Assembly: GCA_039621445.1 (NCBI GenBank)
Contig: CP154955.1
Coordinates: forward strand, 53,883,341 to 53,947,340
DNA length: 64,000 nucleotides
Direction of reading: 5' to 3'
From: Euglena gracilis
Taxonomy: Eukaryota; Euglenida; Euglenophyceae; Euglenales
Position 1 is the first letter of the stretch. Each line of letters begins with the position of its first letter. The notes under the pieces are model-generated. The model ran no database searches. It was given only the letters and a program-made list of their open reading frames with translations, and was not told the DNA's origin. Below are positions 19,054 through 31,000 of the stretch, piece after piece. Position numbers and translations under genes: made by a program.

Positions 19054-21150
19054 CTCACCCCCCCCCCCTATTTGGCTAATGGTCGGGCTCCTTCGGACCC
19101 CCAATTAGCCAATTAGGGGGGGGGACAATTAGGGGGGGGGGTTACCCCGGCCAATAGCCAACAAGCCTGACCCCTAATTGGCTAATGGACCGTCCAACGG
19201 GACCCCCAATTAGCCAATTAGGGGGGGGCCAAATAGGGGGGGGGGGTGAGGGTACCCCAAATCTGTTGTGTGTGCAAGGATGCCATGTGTTATGTGCACG
19301 ACAGGTTGCCCCAGCTCATTGGTACATGCTGAAATTGCCAGGGTTTGGCCAAGGGTTTGGATGCCTCTGAAATGGAAAGCCATGGGTCGGTTTGGACCCG
19401 TGGAAATGGAAAACCACATGGTCGGTTTGACCTATAGTAAAAAGTCCTTTAACGAAAACAGGGGGGGGGTGTAATGCGGTACAGTGGCCATTTCTGTCGA
19501 CCTCCAGAGGTCGGCCCGACCATGATTGGCTCCAGAACCAGCATGGCCAATATTCCGCCCGGGGCCGTCCCTAACCCCTTTCTCACAGACAGAACCAGCG
19601 TCCGAAAACCAGCGGGGGGAATGTGCGGCCCAGATGCTGGTTTAAGGGGTTTCAGCAGATGGCTTCAGATTTCAGCACAGTATCTTGTTTTCTGTTTCCA
19701 AATCTGGGCCAAATTTCACCAAATTTGGATATCCACCCCAGTGGTCCCCAAATGGCAAAATTCATTGTCCTAGATGGTTGAAACAGTCATACCAGCACCT
19801 TAGGGCCACTTTTGGGCACTTTTGGTGACATTTTTAGGAATGAAAACCGGACGCCGGGTTTTGGACAGAACCGGCGTTCCTAACGCCGGGTTTTAGGACA
19901 GAACCGGCGTCTGTAAAACCCGTGGGGGGGGACGCCGGTTCTGTCCTGAACCCGGCGTCTCAAACGCCGGTTTAAGGCTTCAAAAGTGAGGGAGACACAA
20001 TTGGGCCTAAGACACCCAGCGGGACAATTTTTGTGAAGAAAACAGGCAGCGGTGCCAGGGACCCGCCTCTACTACAAAAAAGAGGTGTCGGACGCCGGTT
20101 CTGTCCAAAGCCCGGCGTCCGACACCTCTTGTTTAAGCCGGCGTTTTAGAGACGCCGGGCTCAGGACAGAACCGGCGTCCCCAACCTTCGGCCAAAGGAC
20201 ACTCCCAGGACCAATCTCCGACCACTGATCTGCAATGTCACACCACTTTGCACTTCACCAAATTCCGGCGATCGCGAGGGTATTTCTGGCTGTGTCAATC
20301 GTCCAGGTATAAAATCACCCCTCGATCGAAAGCTCTTTTCATCAGACGACTGGCGATCACCACCAAATTCAGCCACGTCGCCTGGAGCTCTTATTTTCTG
20401 TCAGTGGGGAATCCTAATTTCACAACTCTGGTGCCCCCCCAAGGCCCTCAGGTCGTTGATTCGAAGAGAAAAAACGTTTCTGTAAGGTTTATTAAGCATC
20501 TTAAACCAAAAATCACTGAAAATTGCAACAAATTTCGACTCAGATTCTGGCCGATCCGACGATCGCGAGCGTATCTCGGGCTGCGTGCAACGTTAGGGTA
20601 CCAAGTTACCCCTCGATCGAAAGCTCTTTTCAACAGACGACCAGCGGTGCTCATCAGATCTTTCCACGCTGCACGGTACTCTATTTCCAAATCTGGGCCA
20701 ATTTTCACCAAATTTGGATATCCACCCTAGTGGTCCCCAGATGGCAAAATTCATTGTCCTTGATGGTTGAAACACTCATACCAGCACCTTAGGGCCACTT
20801 TTGGGCACTTTTGGTGACATTTTTAGGAATGAAAATCGGACGCCGGGCTTTGGACAAAGCCGGCGTTCCTAACGCCGGGCTTTAGGACAGAACCGGCGTC
20901 CGGAAGCCCGTGGGGGGGGACGCCGGTTCTGTCCTGAGCCCGGCGTCTCAAACGCCGGCTTAAGAAAAAACCGCGAGCACCAATTTTCATCGGCTTGTTT
21001 GTACCGGAAAGGCCGGGGTCTGCTGTGGTGTGCAGACCAGCATCACCAAGTGCGAAGCGACCACTTGGTGGGGTGGGGCAACCAAGGAATGCATCTCTAT
21101 TCCTGAAGCCCGGGTGAGCGCCTCGCCCAATTGTGCTTCGAAAAATCCTA
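19054..21150. repeat. Duplicated repeat region with GACGCCGG palindromes
   Basis: 19064-19255 is a palindromic block around CCAATTAGCCAATTAGGGGG. 19690-19985 and 20690-20965 are diverged direct copies, each ending in GACGCCGGTTCTGTCC inverted motifs. 20240-20400 and 20540-20690 are another direct pair sharing CCCCTCGATCGAAAGCTCTT. No gene seen. Confidence 0.65.
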
Positions 21151-21171
21151 AGTCCATTCAGACAGAAATTG

Positions 21172-21258
21172 ACCGGAATACACCGGAATAAACCGGAATA
21201 ACCCGGAATAAACCGGAATAAAACACCGGAATAAAATTTTCGGCCGACCGGAATATCT
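21172..21258 (+). repeat. CCGGAATAA tandem repeat
   Basis: Eight or so units of ACCGGAATAA with small variation. Minus-strand translations of it (I-P-V-Y-S-G...) are artefacts. Confidence 0.75.
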
Positions 21259-22086
21259 CCCTGCCCCTGCATACTCTCCTCATTTGGGGAACTATTTGTT
21301 TATTGTCAATGGAGCTAGGGATTGCTCCCCCCCAAAAGGTCAGAATTTTTCTTCCGGCGCTTCGCACTGAAAAAGTTTAGCATTTTTGACCAAATTTTGC
21401 CAAAAAAGTGCCCGAAACGGCACTTTCGGTCGATTTGAGTCCCTAAAAATGGCCAACTTTGACCGCGCACCTTGTAGAAGAGGGAGGAGGCATTCCATTT
21501 TCATCAGTTCCATCCACCATTTCACATTCTTCGTTGGTGTAGTCTATTTTAAGATTAACATCCTGTAGCACAATGAACGTGACTCTTCCTCCCATTCCAC
21601 CAGTGACAAATGTCCCCCCCAGAAAAATGAGGATGCCCAAAAATCGCGCCCACAATGGATCAAAGATTTTGTCCAGAACGCTTCAAAAATTTTGTCAAGA
21701 TACTTCTGGAATTGGTCAAAATCTTCCTAAAATTTTGTCAAAAAAATCCAAAGATCTTGTCAAAAAATTTCAAGAATCGAGTTAAATTCATCTCAAAGAT
21801 TTTGGCATTCTTGACTCAAGAATACGGGCGTTAGTTGTAAACGTTTCCCCGTGGGAAATTGTGTGACGCTCACGTTTTCCCGCGGGAAACTGTGAACACT
21901 TTTGGGGGGGGGAGACCGGGTGCCATTCCTTGCTTTCCAGGAGTAGGACATGAATGTTTGAAATGTGGGAGGATAAAACAGAGCATGGGGAGGGGAGAGC
22001 AGTACCATGGACACCAAACGTGCGGACAGCGTACTGTCGTGCTGATGCCTATTTCGGCATGGTCAGAAACATGACAGTGTACACAC

Positions 22087-22191
22087 TCAACGGCAACCCG
22101 CACAAACCCATGCTTTCTTCGGAGCACGACGCAAATCTGCACAAACGAAATGATAGACCTCGCCACAAACGGAGCAAACAACACACTTTGC
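22087..22191 (-). CDS. PHD-type zinc finger exon
   Basis: Follows acceptor GTTCCTCAG; 34 residues then TGA. Zinc ligands visible: Cys-Cys-Cys, His, Cys and the final Cys pair, with an aromatic Trp preceding the last pair. The first two ligands of a canonical PHD may lie in the previous exon. Confidence 0.5.
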   Translation of the reverse strand, partial: AKCVVCSVCGEVYHFVCADLRRAPKKAWVCAGCR

Positions 22192-23458
22192 CTGAGGAAC
22201 ATCCGTGGTATCTTTTGCAACGTGAACAATTTGGCGTCCATGTGATTTAGATCACCCGGAAGGTTTTTCATTGTCATTCATTGATGGAATAAGTTTTGCG
22301 CCCGTCCGCAAAGCCTGGTTTCAGCCATTCGACCTCCGTGCGGCGAAGCACCTCTCCGCGGTATCCCGTGGTGTACCCCAAGATCACCACATGTTTCCTC
22401 TGGAGAAAAAATGGGTTGCGGTCGTCCAGTTCACGTTAAGACATATGTGAACATGGTGGCACGGATCAACAAAGCTTTTGTGTCCGACGCATGCCCTCCC
22501 TCATGGCCCCTCTCATCAAAACGATGAGGGCAAAGAAGACCACAAAGTTTGTTGGGGAGCCCATCAACAATGTTTTGCAGGCTGGTGAGCTCCTCAAGGT
22601 CATTGCCACAGTCCCCCCCCTATATGTCACCCCCCCTAATGGTCGCCCCCCCCCTTGGGGGGGCGACAATTAGGGGGGGGGTTACCCATGGACCCATGGA
22701 CATGTAGGGTAAATTGAGTACCCCCCCCTAATTGTCACCCCCCCCCCTAATTGTCGCCAGGGGGGGTCAAAACGCTCCCGGGGGGGTGCCATATAGGGGG
22801 GGGGTCACGTTAATTGACGCAACCGGCATGGAGCGAATTCGGCCATTTTTTCCGGCCTTGTCACGCTTTGCCTTCAGACAAGTTTCCACGTCTTCCTTGC
22901 TGGTGTAAAGTTCCGCAGCATCGACCGTCCACAGTGCCCAGCCCACAAAAATTTCGTCCAGAGTGGCATAAGTTGCGCCGTGCTGCTTGCAAATGTCCAT
23001 GTATTCAAAAAGCCTTCAATGCAGCGTGGTTCTTGGGTGCAATTTTTCTCTTCTGATCACCACGGTTTGGAAGAGAGCCCAAAAGGGCATCAACAGTTGC
23101 TCTGGAGGTTCGGCACGTCTGACGAAGACCCTCGGCCACCAGGGGGGGTCCCATTTTGCCGTGCTGAGGGGGTCAGGACCTCCCCCCAGGGGGGGAGGTC
23201 CACCGTGGCGGACAGCCGGAATTTCCCAAAGAAAAATTCATTGGTATGATTCGGCATGCCGTGCCAAGGGGGTCAGCTGACCAGGAGGGGGGGGGGTCCC
23301 CATTTTGCCGTGCCGAGGGGGTCCGACCACCAGGGGGGGGGGGTGGCTGCCGAACCTCCACTTCCTAAAGACATGGTCGTGCGCAAAACCGCCTCAAACT
23401 CGTTAAAGGTGGGGGGTTTGGGCATCTGAGCTTCCATGAGGTTAACAACACGCTTCAT
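22087..23458 (-). CDS. Novel-family protein, member 3, with C-terminal PHD-type finger (exons, possibly broken)
   Basis: Minus-strand exons in order: 23458-23364, 23098-22809, 22607-22443, 22399-about 22346 (or on to a stop at 22283), 22191-22087. Exons 1-2 are homologous to members 1 and 2: M-K-R-V-V-N-L-M-E..., P-K-P-P-T-F-N-E-F, then L-D-E-I-F-V-G-W-A-L-W-T-V-D-A-A-E-L. Exon 5 reads K-C-V-V-C-S-V-C-G-E-V-Y-H-F-V-C and ends A-W-V-C-A-G-C-R stop. This is Cx2C-x4-Hx2C-x12-Cx2C with the Trp two residues before the last Cys pair, as in PHD fingers. Exon 2 contains one extra T in a five-T run (near 23016-23020) that breaks the frame: sequencing error or pseudogene. The exon 4/5 junction is uncertain. 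PHD fingers usually read histone H3 tails; here that role is inference only. Confidence 0.5.
22610..22812. mobile_element. Intron-sized inverted-repeat element (copy a)
   Basis: Ends TGACCCCCCCCTATATGGCA and TGACATATAGGGGGGG are inverted. It contains further C/G runs around CCTAATTGTCGCC. It coincides almost exactly with the intron between exons 2 and 3 of the minus-strand gene. A close relative lies at 26023-26212 in a PMCA intron. Confidence 0.6.
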
Positions 23459-23839
23459 GACCGTGGAGAGTGTAGCATGTACATGAAGGATATAGTTTTT
23501 TGGTAATGTTTTTTACTGAAAAATCCGTTCACAATTTCCCACTTGGAAACTGTGAACGTAAAACGGTTTCCCAATGGGAAACCGTGAACACTTTTGGGCG
23601 TTCATGGGTACCCCATGAGGTACCCGTGAACGCCCAAAGTGCACCCGTGAACGCTAAAAATGCCAAAAATAGCGAAGTACGCATTTGCTAAAAAAAATTG
23701 TCCACCTCAGGGGAACCCGTGACTTTGTTAAACGGTTTTAGGTTGGAACCGGGGTTCAAACCCGTTTCCACGTGGGAAAACGGGTTTGAACCCCGGTTCC
23801 ACTTATAGAAAAAAGGAAGAGTTTTGTCCCTTTCGACCC

Positions 23840-24463
23840 ATGAGTGGACTTGTTTGGCCGCCCGAAGGGCGGCGAGACGGTAGCGACGTCCAACAGTCCC
23901 CCAGTTTCTACACCAATGATGATCTAATCACCACATGTCCACAAAGTACTTTGGGCACTTTTTTGGCACCTTTTGTTTTTGGTCCCCCAGGTGCCGGCTT
24001 CACACCCGAACGGCGTCTGGGACACCGGTTGGGGTTGAAGCCAGAGCCCCCAGACACAGTTTCTTTGCCAGCTTTGGTACAAAAGTCAAATGGTAGATTG
24101 TTCCAGGTACGCCCCTTCAAACTCCAACCAAGCACCAAAATGGACGTTGGGCAGGTGCAAATGTCAGCATGTGAACCAAAAACAGGGTTTCGCTCTGTGG
24201 TGGGCTTTGTTCTTTCTTTTTGCTTGCTTTCCTCCAGGAAAATGGAACTCCAGGAGTTGGAATGGGAAAAGCGGAACATCATTTACAGAGATGAACTCTC
24301 TGCCCGGCTGCATATTTTGAACCGATTCATTGATGAAGTCAGAGCTCACCGCACCCACAAGGAGCGGAAGCAACAGAGTGCAACAAAGGCAGTTGAAGAG
24401 TTTGGCACTGATTTCCTGTATGAAATGTTTGAGCGCAAGGATATGGACCAGGCTTCTGCGTAA
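23840..24463 (+). CDS. Unknown protein with charged C-terminal helix
   Basis: The frame is open from ATG 23840 to the TAA ending at 24463 (207 residues). The last 75 residues are strongly charged and helical (E-L-E-W-E-K-R-N-I-I-Y-R-D-E-L, then F-L-Y-E-M-F-E-R-K-D-M-D) and look genuinely coding. The middle (24107-24237) contains a possible intron (CAG then GTACGCC, acceptor TTTCCTCCAG), but its removal would shift the frame. An upstream acceptor at 23992 suggests this is the 3' end of a multi-exon gene. No family recognised. The PMCA gene starts about 280 bp downstream on the same strand. Confidence 0.45.
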   Translation: MSGLVWPPEGRRDGSDVQQSPSFYTNDDLITTCPQSTLGTFLAPFVFGPPGAGFTPERRLGHRLGLKPEPPDTVSLPALVQKSNGRLFQVRPFKLQPSTKMDVGQVQMSACEPKTGFRSVVGFVLSFCLLSSRKMELQELEWEKRNIIYRDELSARLHILNRFIDEVRAHRTHKERKQQSATKAVEEFGTDFLYEMFERKDMDQASA

Positions 24464-24746
24464 GGGTTCGCAGTACCCCCCAGGCGGGGCTCAACTGCAG
24501 CTAGTCCAAACTTGGGTGGTGAAAATCCTTGTGGACCCTCCCCCAGGGGGTCCACTATCAGGGATAAATCACGAGTTATTTCCAGTGACCGTTGGAATCA
24601 AAGCCAAAAACCACAGAACAAACCCCATTTCCACCAGCACAACGCCAGAGGAATTCTTGTTTCTCGTCGGGGGGGGGGGGCAGGACCAGGGGAGGGGGGT
24701 CTGGCTAGTGGCTTTGTTTGTTTTCTTTTTTTGAGTGGATGGCGAA
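24464..24746. other. Intergenic / PMCA 5' flank
   Basis: 283 bp between the stop at 24463 and the first PMCA Met considered. It contains a G run (24670-24680) and a pyrimidine-rich stretch ending TTTTTTTGAG just before exon 1, so exon 1 could also begin at a splice acceptor near 24735. Confidence 0.4.
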
Positions 24747-25030
24747 ATGGGTGGCTGGTGGACCGTTTCCGGCGTCCATGAACAAAAGCCTGATGTGGAC
24801 AAATTGTTGAGCCTGGGCGGCGTTGAAGGCTTGGCATCACCAACCTATGTGGATTCGAATTTGCGGCGAGGGATCAATTCATCAACATTGGAGGAACGCA
24901 AAAACAAGTTTGGCGACAATGTTCTCCCACAAAAGGAGCTGATGTCTTTCTTTGAGCATGTTATGGATGCCCTTGGTGACACGATGATGCTCATCCTGAT
25001 TGGGGCTGCTGTTGTGTCACTTGTATTAGG
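24747..25030 (+). CDS. PMCA: PMCA exon 1: N-terminus and TM1
   Basis: From ATG 24747 (M-G-G-W-W-T-V) through [13 protein letters not shown] to [12 protein letters not shown]-(G). The start is the first in-frame ATG near the conserved region; an upstream exon is possible. Confidence 0.85.
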
Positions 25031-28000
25031 ACCACACCATTGCCTGCGCCCCCCCCCCACCCCCAGGTTGTGGAATGTCTGGTCAGGGTTGGGTGGTTAA
25101 CCGCATTTTTTGTCTCTGGTTCATTTATCTCTGGTTCTCCTGCATTGGTTAAAAAAACTGTAAAAATAAAATTAACCAGTTTAACCAAATCACAAAAAAC
25201 TGACCAGGAAACTGGTCAGTTTTTTTTGTTATTTGGTTAAACTTAAATTACATATCTATATTTGTACATATAAATATATTTATCTATACATGTATTCATA
25301 TTCATATTCATATGTATGTACATTATACATATTTTGTCAATTTTAAATTAAACTTAAAATTTGGTTTGGAGGAATTGGTGGGGGGCAAATGCATCAAGCA
25401 CGGTGACACAAGGTTTTGAAGCTCATCCCGCAGCAAGCCTTGCAGTGGGGGGGTCACAGGGGCGGGTCAGGCCTGATAACAGGGCAGTAGGAGGTGCACC
25501 CCCCCCCCCTGGTCTGGGAAGAAGGTGACCAAATTGCGGGTCGGAGCTGACCAGTGTGGGTGGGGCTGTACCTCTCCCCCCCCCCCGCTTGTCATTGGCA
25601 CAGCTTGTCGCTGACCCCCCCCGTGTCAATGGCACTTTCCTGGAACATCAGCGTGTCAACGACAAGGGGGTGGGGAGGTTGGAACTTCAATCATTCGCAC
25701 CACCCCCCCCCTTTGCTAGCAGGGGCGCCGGGCGACGCGAGCGAAACCGTCTGCAGAAACAATGCCCCTGCTGAAACCGTCAGTGTTGGTCAATTTTACT
25801 AAAGCCTATTTTGTCTGGGCCCGCACGCCTGTCTTCAATTTCATTCGACCAAACCCCCTGGACGGAGATATTGCCAAAAAAGTGGTTTTTGTCGCCACTT
25901 GGAAATCGATTGACCTAACACATTTTAGTGACTTGGAAATCGACCAACGTTTTCCTTTTTTGTTTCCTTTTTCTCTTTTTCTGATTGACCTTTTGTTCCA
26001 TTTTGGGCATTTTTGGGAATAACGTGACCCCCCTCTATATGACCCCCCTTAATAGTCGGGGGGGGGTGGCGGCAATTGGGGGGGGGGAGTCCCCCATGAC
26101 ATGTAGGGTGAATTGGGAACCCCCAATTGTCTCCCCCCTAATTGTCGCCACGGGGGAGTCAAAACGATCCCTGGGGGGGTGCCGTATAAGGGGGGGGGTC
26201 AGCCACAGTGCACACAGGGGGTCACTTCATTCAGATTTCCCCGAGTTCTTCTCCAATGAAACGGAAATTCCTAAATTTAGATGATCGGATTGTATCCGTC
26301 TGTTTCAACAGTTGCAACAAATCCCTCAATCAAAAGCTTCTCTTATCAGATGACCAGCAATGGCAACTGAATCTGGCCATATTGTACAGAATGCTTATTC
26401 TGCAGTTCCAGAAAATGAAAAGGGACATCCTAATTTCAGCCAGTTGTGGTCATCTGACTGCAAAATTTAGCCCCTGTCTGGTCCAAAACGCTTCCAGAAC
26501 CCCACAGAACCAAAAAATGTCGAAAAAGTGGAAATCTTGAACAGACAATTCGTTAAGCACTGGCCGACCCCCCCCCCCCCGGGGGGGTGGGTGACCTCCA
26601 CATACACAGACAAAATGAGTCAGAGGCGAACAACAGCGCCAGGCCAGAAGAAGGGATAAAAGGCACCAAAACAACAGCCACAGTGCACACAGGGGGTGGG
26701 TAACTGGTTTTTTCGGAGTGACTGACTGGTTTTTGGCCCGGACCCCCTCCCCCCCGGGGGGGGGGGGGCGGCAAAAAACCACGAAAGTGACCCGGCGCGT
26801 TTGGCGCCGGAAAAAATTTTTGGCCTTTTTTTTCATGTTTTTGGTCAATTTTCTTTGTATTCCAGAGTGGCCGCCCCCCCCCCCGGGGGGGGGGGGGGGG
26901 GAGTAGTGACTGACTGGTTTCCCGAAAAAAGGTTACTGACTGGTTTTTCGAAAAGTGGAGTGACCCCCCTGCCCCCCGGGGGTCGGTAAAAAATTGTGTG
27001 ATCCTGAATGTCCAAAATTTCACTAAGGATTCCGAATCTGACCAGCAATTCAATGCCTTGGAAATCGACCGACCTAAACGGCCATGGTGGGCATTTTTTT
27101 TGTTTTTTTTAAAAAAAACAAAACAACGTGTTTTTTTATAAAAAAAACAGTAAAAAACATCAAAAAAAAAACAAAAGGAAATTTCATTGAAAAAACTCGT
27201 TATGAAACTCCCAAACCATACTTTGAATCCTACTCGGTTCAAAAACTGCCAAAAATGGTCAAAAACATCCCAAAATGCAACAAAAATGGAATTTTATGAC
27301 TTAGTTTTCATTTTTTTGTTTTTTTTTAAAAAAGCATTGTTAGAATTAAAAAAAATAAAAAACAACGTCAAAAAAAACAGGCCGACTATGTAAACGGGCG
27401 CCCTCTTGGAAATCGTTTGACCAAAGCAATTTCGGCCTGAATTCCGTTTAAGTCAGCTGAAATTCAAGACAGGCATCGGGCCCAGAAAATAGGTTTTAAA
27501 CCCCCAAATTTTTTTCTAAATTCAAATCCGAAATTTCTAGATTCAACCCAAAAACTGCCCCAACCCACCCAATTTCCTTCAGCTACCCCTTTTTTTCCCC
27601 ATCACCATTGCTGCCAAATAAAAATCGACACAACATTTTTGCAGCTTGCTTGGGCCGTGGCACTGTTGGTAGAACAGTGTTCATTCGACCCCGTGAACAA
27701 ATAATAACGATAAATCTCCCCTATCCGAATGATTAATCAACGATTTTTTTTACATGAAGAGAAATGTGAAACTCAGTGCATACTGGAGCCTTTCCCAGTG
27801 TATGTGAGTTCCTGACAGTGATACCCCCCCCAAATATAAACCCGCTGGTTTTATACAGTTGGGCGCAAATTTCAAGACCCTAGGGAGTTTTATGTTTTAT
27901 TTTTGGGGGGTTTGTATTTGGGGGTTTAATCTTTTTTTCCAACTGCATGAAGTCCAAGATGGAAGTGACGTATTTGTCCCCCCAAATTTCGTTGCAATGG

Positions 28001-31000
28001 AGTGTTTAAGACTCACTGTTCCGGACCCGCACACAGGGATTGTGGAGTATTCCACAGGGTGGATTGAAGGGGCTGCTATCCTCATTTCTGTCACCGTTGT
28101 GGTGCTGGTCACAGCCACAAATAATTATTCAAAAGCATTGAAGTTTGCAGAGTTGAGTGCTGAAACGTCAAAGCGCAGCTGCAACGTTCTGCGAGACGGC
28201 TGCAAGCAAACGATCGACACCACCGAGCTTGTAGTCGGGGACGTCCTGTTCTTGAATGCGGGCGATTTACTGCCAGCCGATGCAATTCTGGTTGAGGGGG
28301 TGGAAGTGAAATGCGACGAGGCAGCTGTTACTGGCGAGTCAGATGTGGTCGACAAAGATGCTGAATTGGATCCTTTCCTGGTAGTCGCTTAAGTGGGCCT
28401 TTTTCAACCTTTCCAGCACCTACCCCGCCCGGTGTGGAGTTATTTTCTGTCCGGCTGCTCACACAGAATCCCAGTTTTCTTCCTACAGCAAACAGTTGAT
28501 ATTTCTAGCTAGTGTTACTGGTAAAATGTTTTCTTGTGCAACTGGCTGCACAACAACAGATTTGTTGAAAAGAGTGTCTGTCACAAAGAACAGCACCAGA
28601 AAAATATTATTGCGGCATGAACAGTTTTGCGCCGCTTTCACTGCAACAAAATTTTTTGCGCTGAGACCGAGTATTTTTTTTGACTTTGCGGTGCAATTGC
28701 CACGGTGCACTAAACCAGTGCATATCATAGGATATCAAAATTTTCCAACATTTCTTCGATATGGGCTGCCCATCTTATTTCGATGCTTCCAATTGAAGTT
28801 CTAAACCCTTGGAGGACAAACACTGAACCATTTCTTTTCTTGGAATTTCCTGTTTGAGCCCAGTTTTGTTCGTTGCACTGGCTATCCGCATGCCTGCCAA
28901 AATTCTGGGTCGGGGTCGCCCAACAGGAAGCTTGCCGACCGGTTTTTTTTTGATAATTTTTACTTCTGTCATTTTTTTTGTTTCCACTCGTTCGAGGTGT
29001 GGTCGACCCTGTCACCCAAAGCTCACCAGCTTCTGGGCTGATGCCCTCTGTCGTTTGTTCAAGCGACGCCCTGATCCCTTCATGATTGCTGGAACAAGTG
29101 TTGTGCAAGGTGGAGGTCGTGCCCTTGTCACTGCCGTTGGGCAGAACTCATCCTCGGGCAAGCAGCTGAAGCTGACACTGGAAAGCGGTGAACAAGAAAC
29201 CCCGCTGCAGGTGTGGTGCCTCCGATGAATATGGTCAACCGTTTCTCTCTTGCAGAAAAAACTGGCCTCCCTCGCCGATGACATTGGATACATGGGTGGA
29301 CTGGCTGCCGCCTTGTTCATTCCTTGTTTTCCAAAACAACGGTTTCCAGCTCCGAGACGTTTTTGAATCCATGCTTTCCCGCAGGGGATGCATGTTTATT
29401 CAGTTTGCAGCAGTGATCGGTGTGAGGGACAGAAAATTCCTGTGTTTCCCACCTGGGACCACCCCAGCCTGGGATTTGAAAGGGGTTCAAGTCCCAAAAA
29501 AGATGCCCACCAAACGGGGAAGTACCTCAGCATGCGTCCACCAACCCACACTCAGTGACAATGGGGGGGGGGTCGCCCGAACCAGCAACCAGGGCGGTCC
29601 AAAGGAGCGGGAAGTTTTCCCTTTGAGAACTGCCCCTGAAGCAGGGGTGGGAATGCAAATGTGTTTTTTGGGGGTTTTTCGATTTTGGTATATTTTGCGT
29701 GGTTTTTTTGCTTTTTTTGTCCTTTGTTTTTCCCAGATATTTTTGGTTTTTGCTGGAAGGATTTTTTGACCCCGATTTCCCCCCAAAACCAAAAATTTTG
29801 TTTTTTGTCAGTTTAACATTTTTTGGTCAACAAAATGCTTATTCTTATGCAAAATGGAAAATTTTCCCTGGCAGAGCTGAAAATTTTTCTAAATCCTCTC
29901 CAGTGAACATCACGGGGGAGCTGCAAAAGGATTTTACATGCAATTTGCGGTTTTTTTGTGTTTCCTTTTTGCATTTATTGTGTCTATTTGTGTCGCTTTT
30001 TTTGAGGGTCCACGTTGCGTTCCCCGGCCCCTGCAGGGGCCGTCTTTAGGCCTAAGGGATGGCCAACGACTGATCCGGGGATCGAACGGGGTCAAAAATC
30101 AAAAAGTAGAAAAGCGCATTTTTTTGACATTTTGGATGGATGGACGATGGTCCAAGGATGCCAGAAATCACTTTTTCCCCTGAAGTCGACCACACGTTTT
30201 TGCAAAAATATGGCATTTTTTTTGTCCATTTTTCCTACAAACTTTGCATTGAATGTGCTGGGACAGGAAGTTTTTTTTCCGTTGTGGACCGCCAATGACT
30301 GTCGTCCGATGATGGTGATTGTGGGCAAGGAGAGGTTGAAATAGAGACTCATTTTCTATACAAAAATCGACCGACACTAACAGATTCAGCAGGGGCGCCG
30401 GGCGCAAGCGAGCGAAGCGAGCCGCCCGGCGCCCCTGCTGAATCTGTTAGTGTCGGTCGATTTTTCTAAAACCTATTTTGTCTGGGCCCGACGCCTGTCT
30501 TGATATTCATTCGACCGAACCGCCTGGACGGAAATATGGTCAAAAAAGTGGTTTTTGGCCCATTAACGGGCGCCTGAATGGAAATCGACTGACATAAACG
30601 GCGCCTGAAAATCGACCGACATAAACGGGCGCCTGAATGGAAATCGACTGACATAAACGGGCGCCTGAATGGAAATCGACTGTCATAAACGGGCGCCTGA
30701 ATGGAAATCGACTGACATAAACGGTTTCCGATGTCTTGGAAATCGACCAACCTTTTGTTTCCTTTTTTGAATGCCTTTTTGTTCCGTTTTGGGACATTTT
30801 CAGTTTCAGCCTGAAACCTGTTAATGTCGACCAACATTTTGTCTCTTTTTTTCGGAATGCTTTTTTCTTTTTTTCAATCTCTATATCAAGAACTGCTTCT
30901 TAAACGCAGACTCTGACCTGAGTCTGCGTTTCGAAACGCAGACTCAGGCCGAATAACAGACTCAGCGTTTCGAAACAGAGACTCAGGCCAGAGTCTGCAG

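Larger units (their letters stand above)
21840..23800. mobile_element. Candidate third element of the novel family, flanked by TTTCCC/GGGAAA hairpins
   Basis: Left edge 21838-21895 carries GTTTCCCCGTGGGAAA and TTTTCCCGCGGGAAACTGTG. Right edge 23527-23625 carries TTTCCCACTTGGAAACTGTG and GGTTTCCCAATGGGAAACCG, then a palindrome at 23745-23800 (GGAACCGGGGTTCAAACCCG and its complement). Between them lie the minus-strand exons of family member 3 and a PHD finger. No target duplication found; the boundaries are approximate. Confidence 0.4.
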
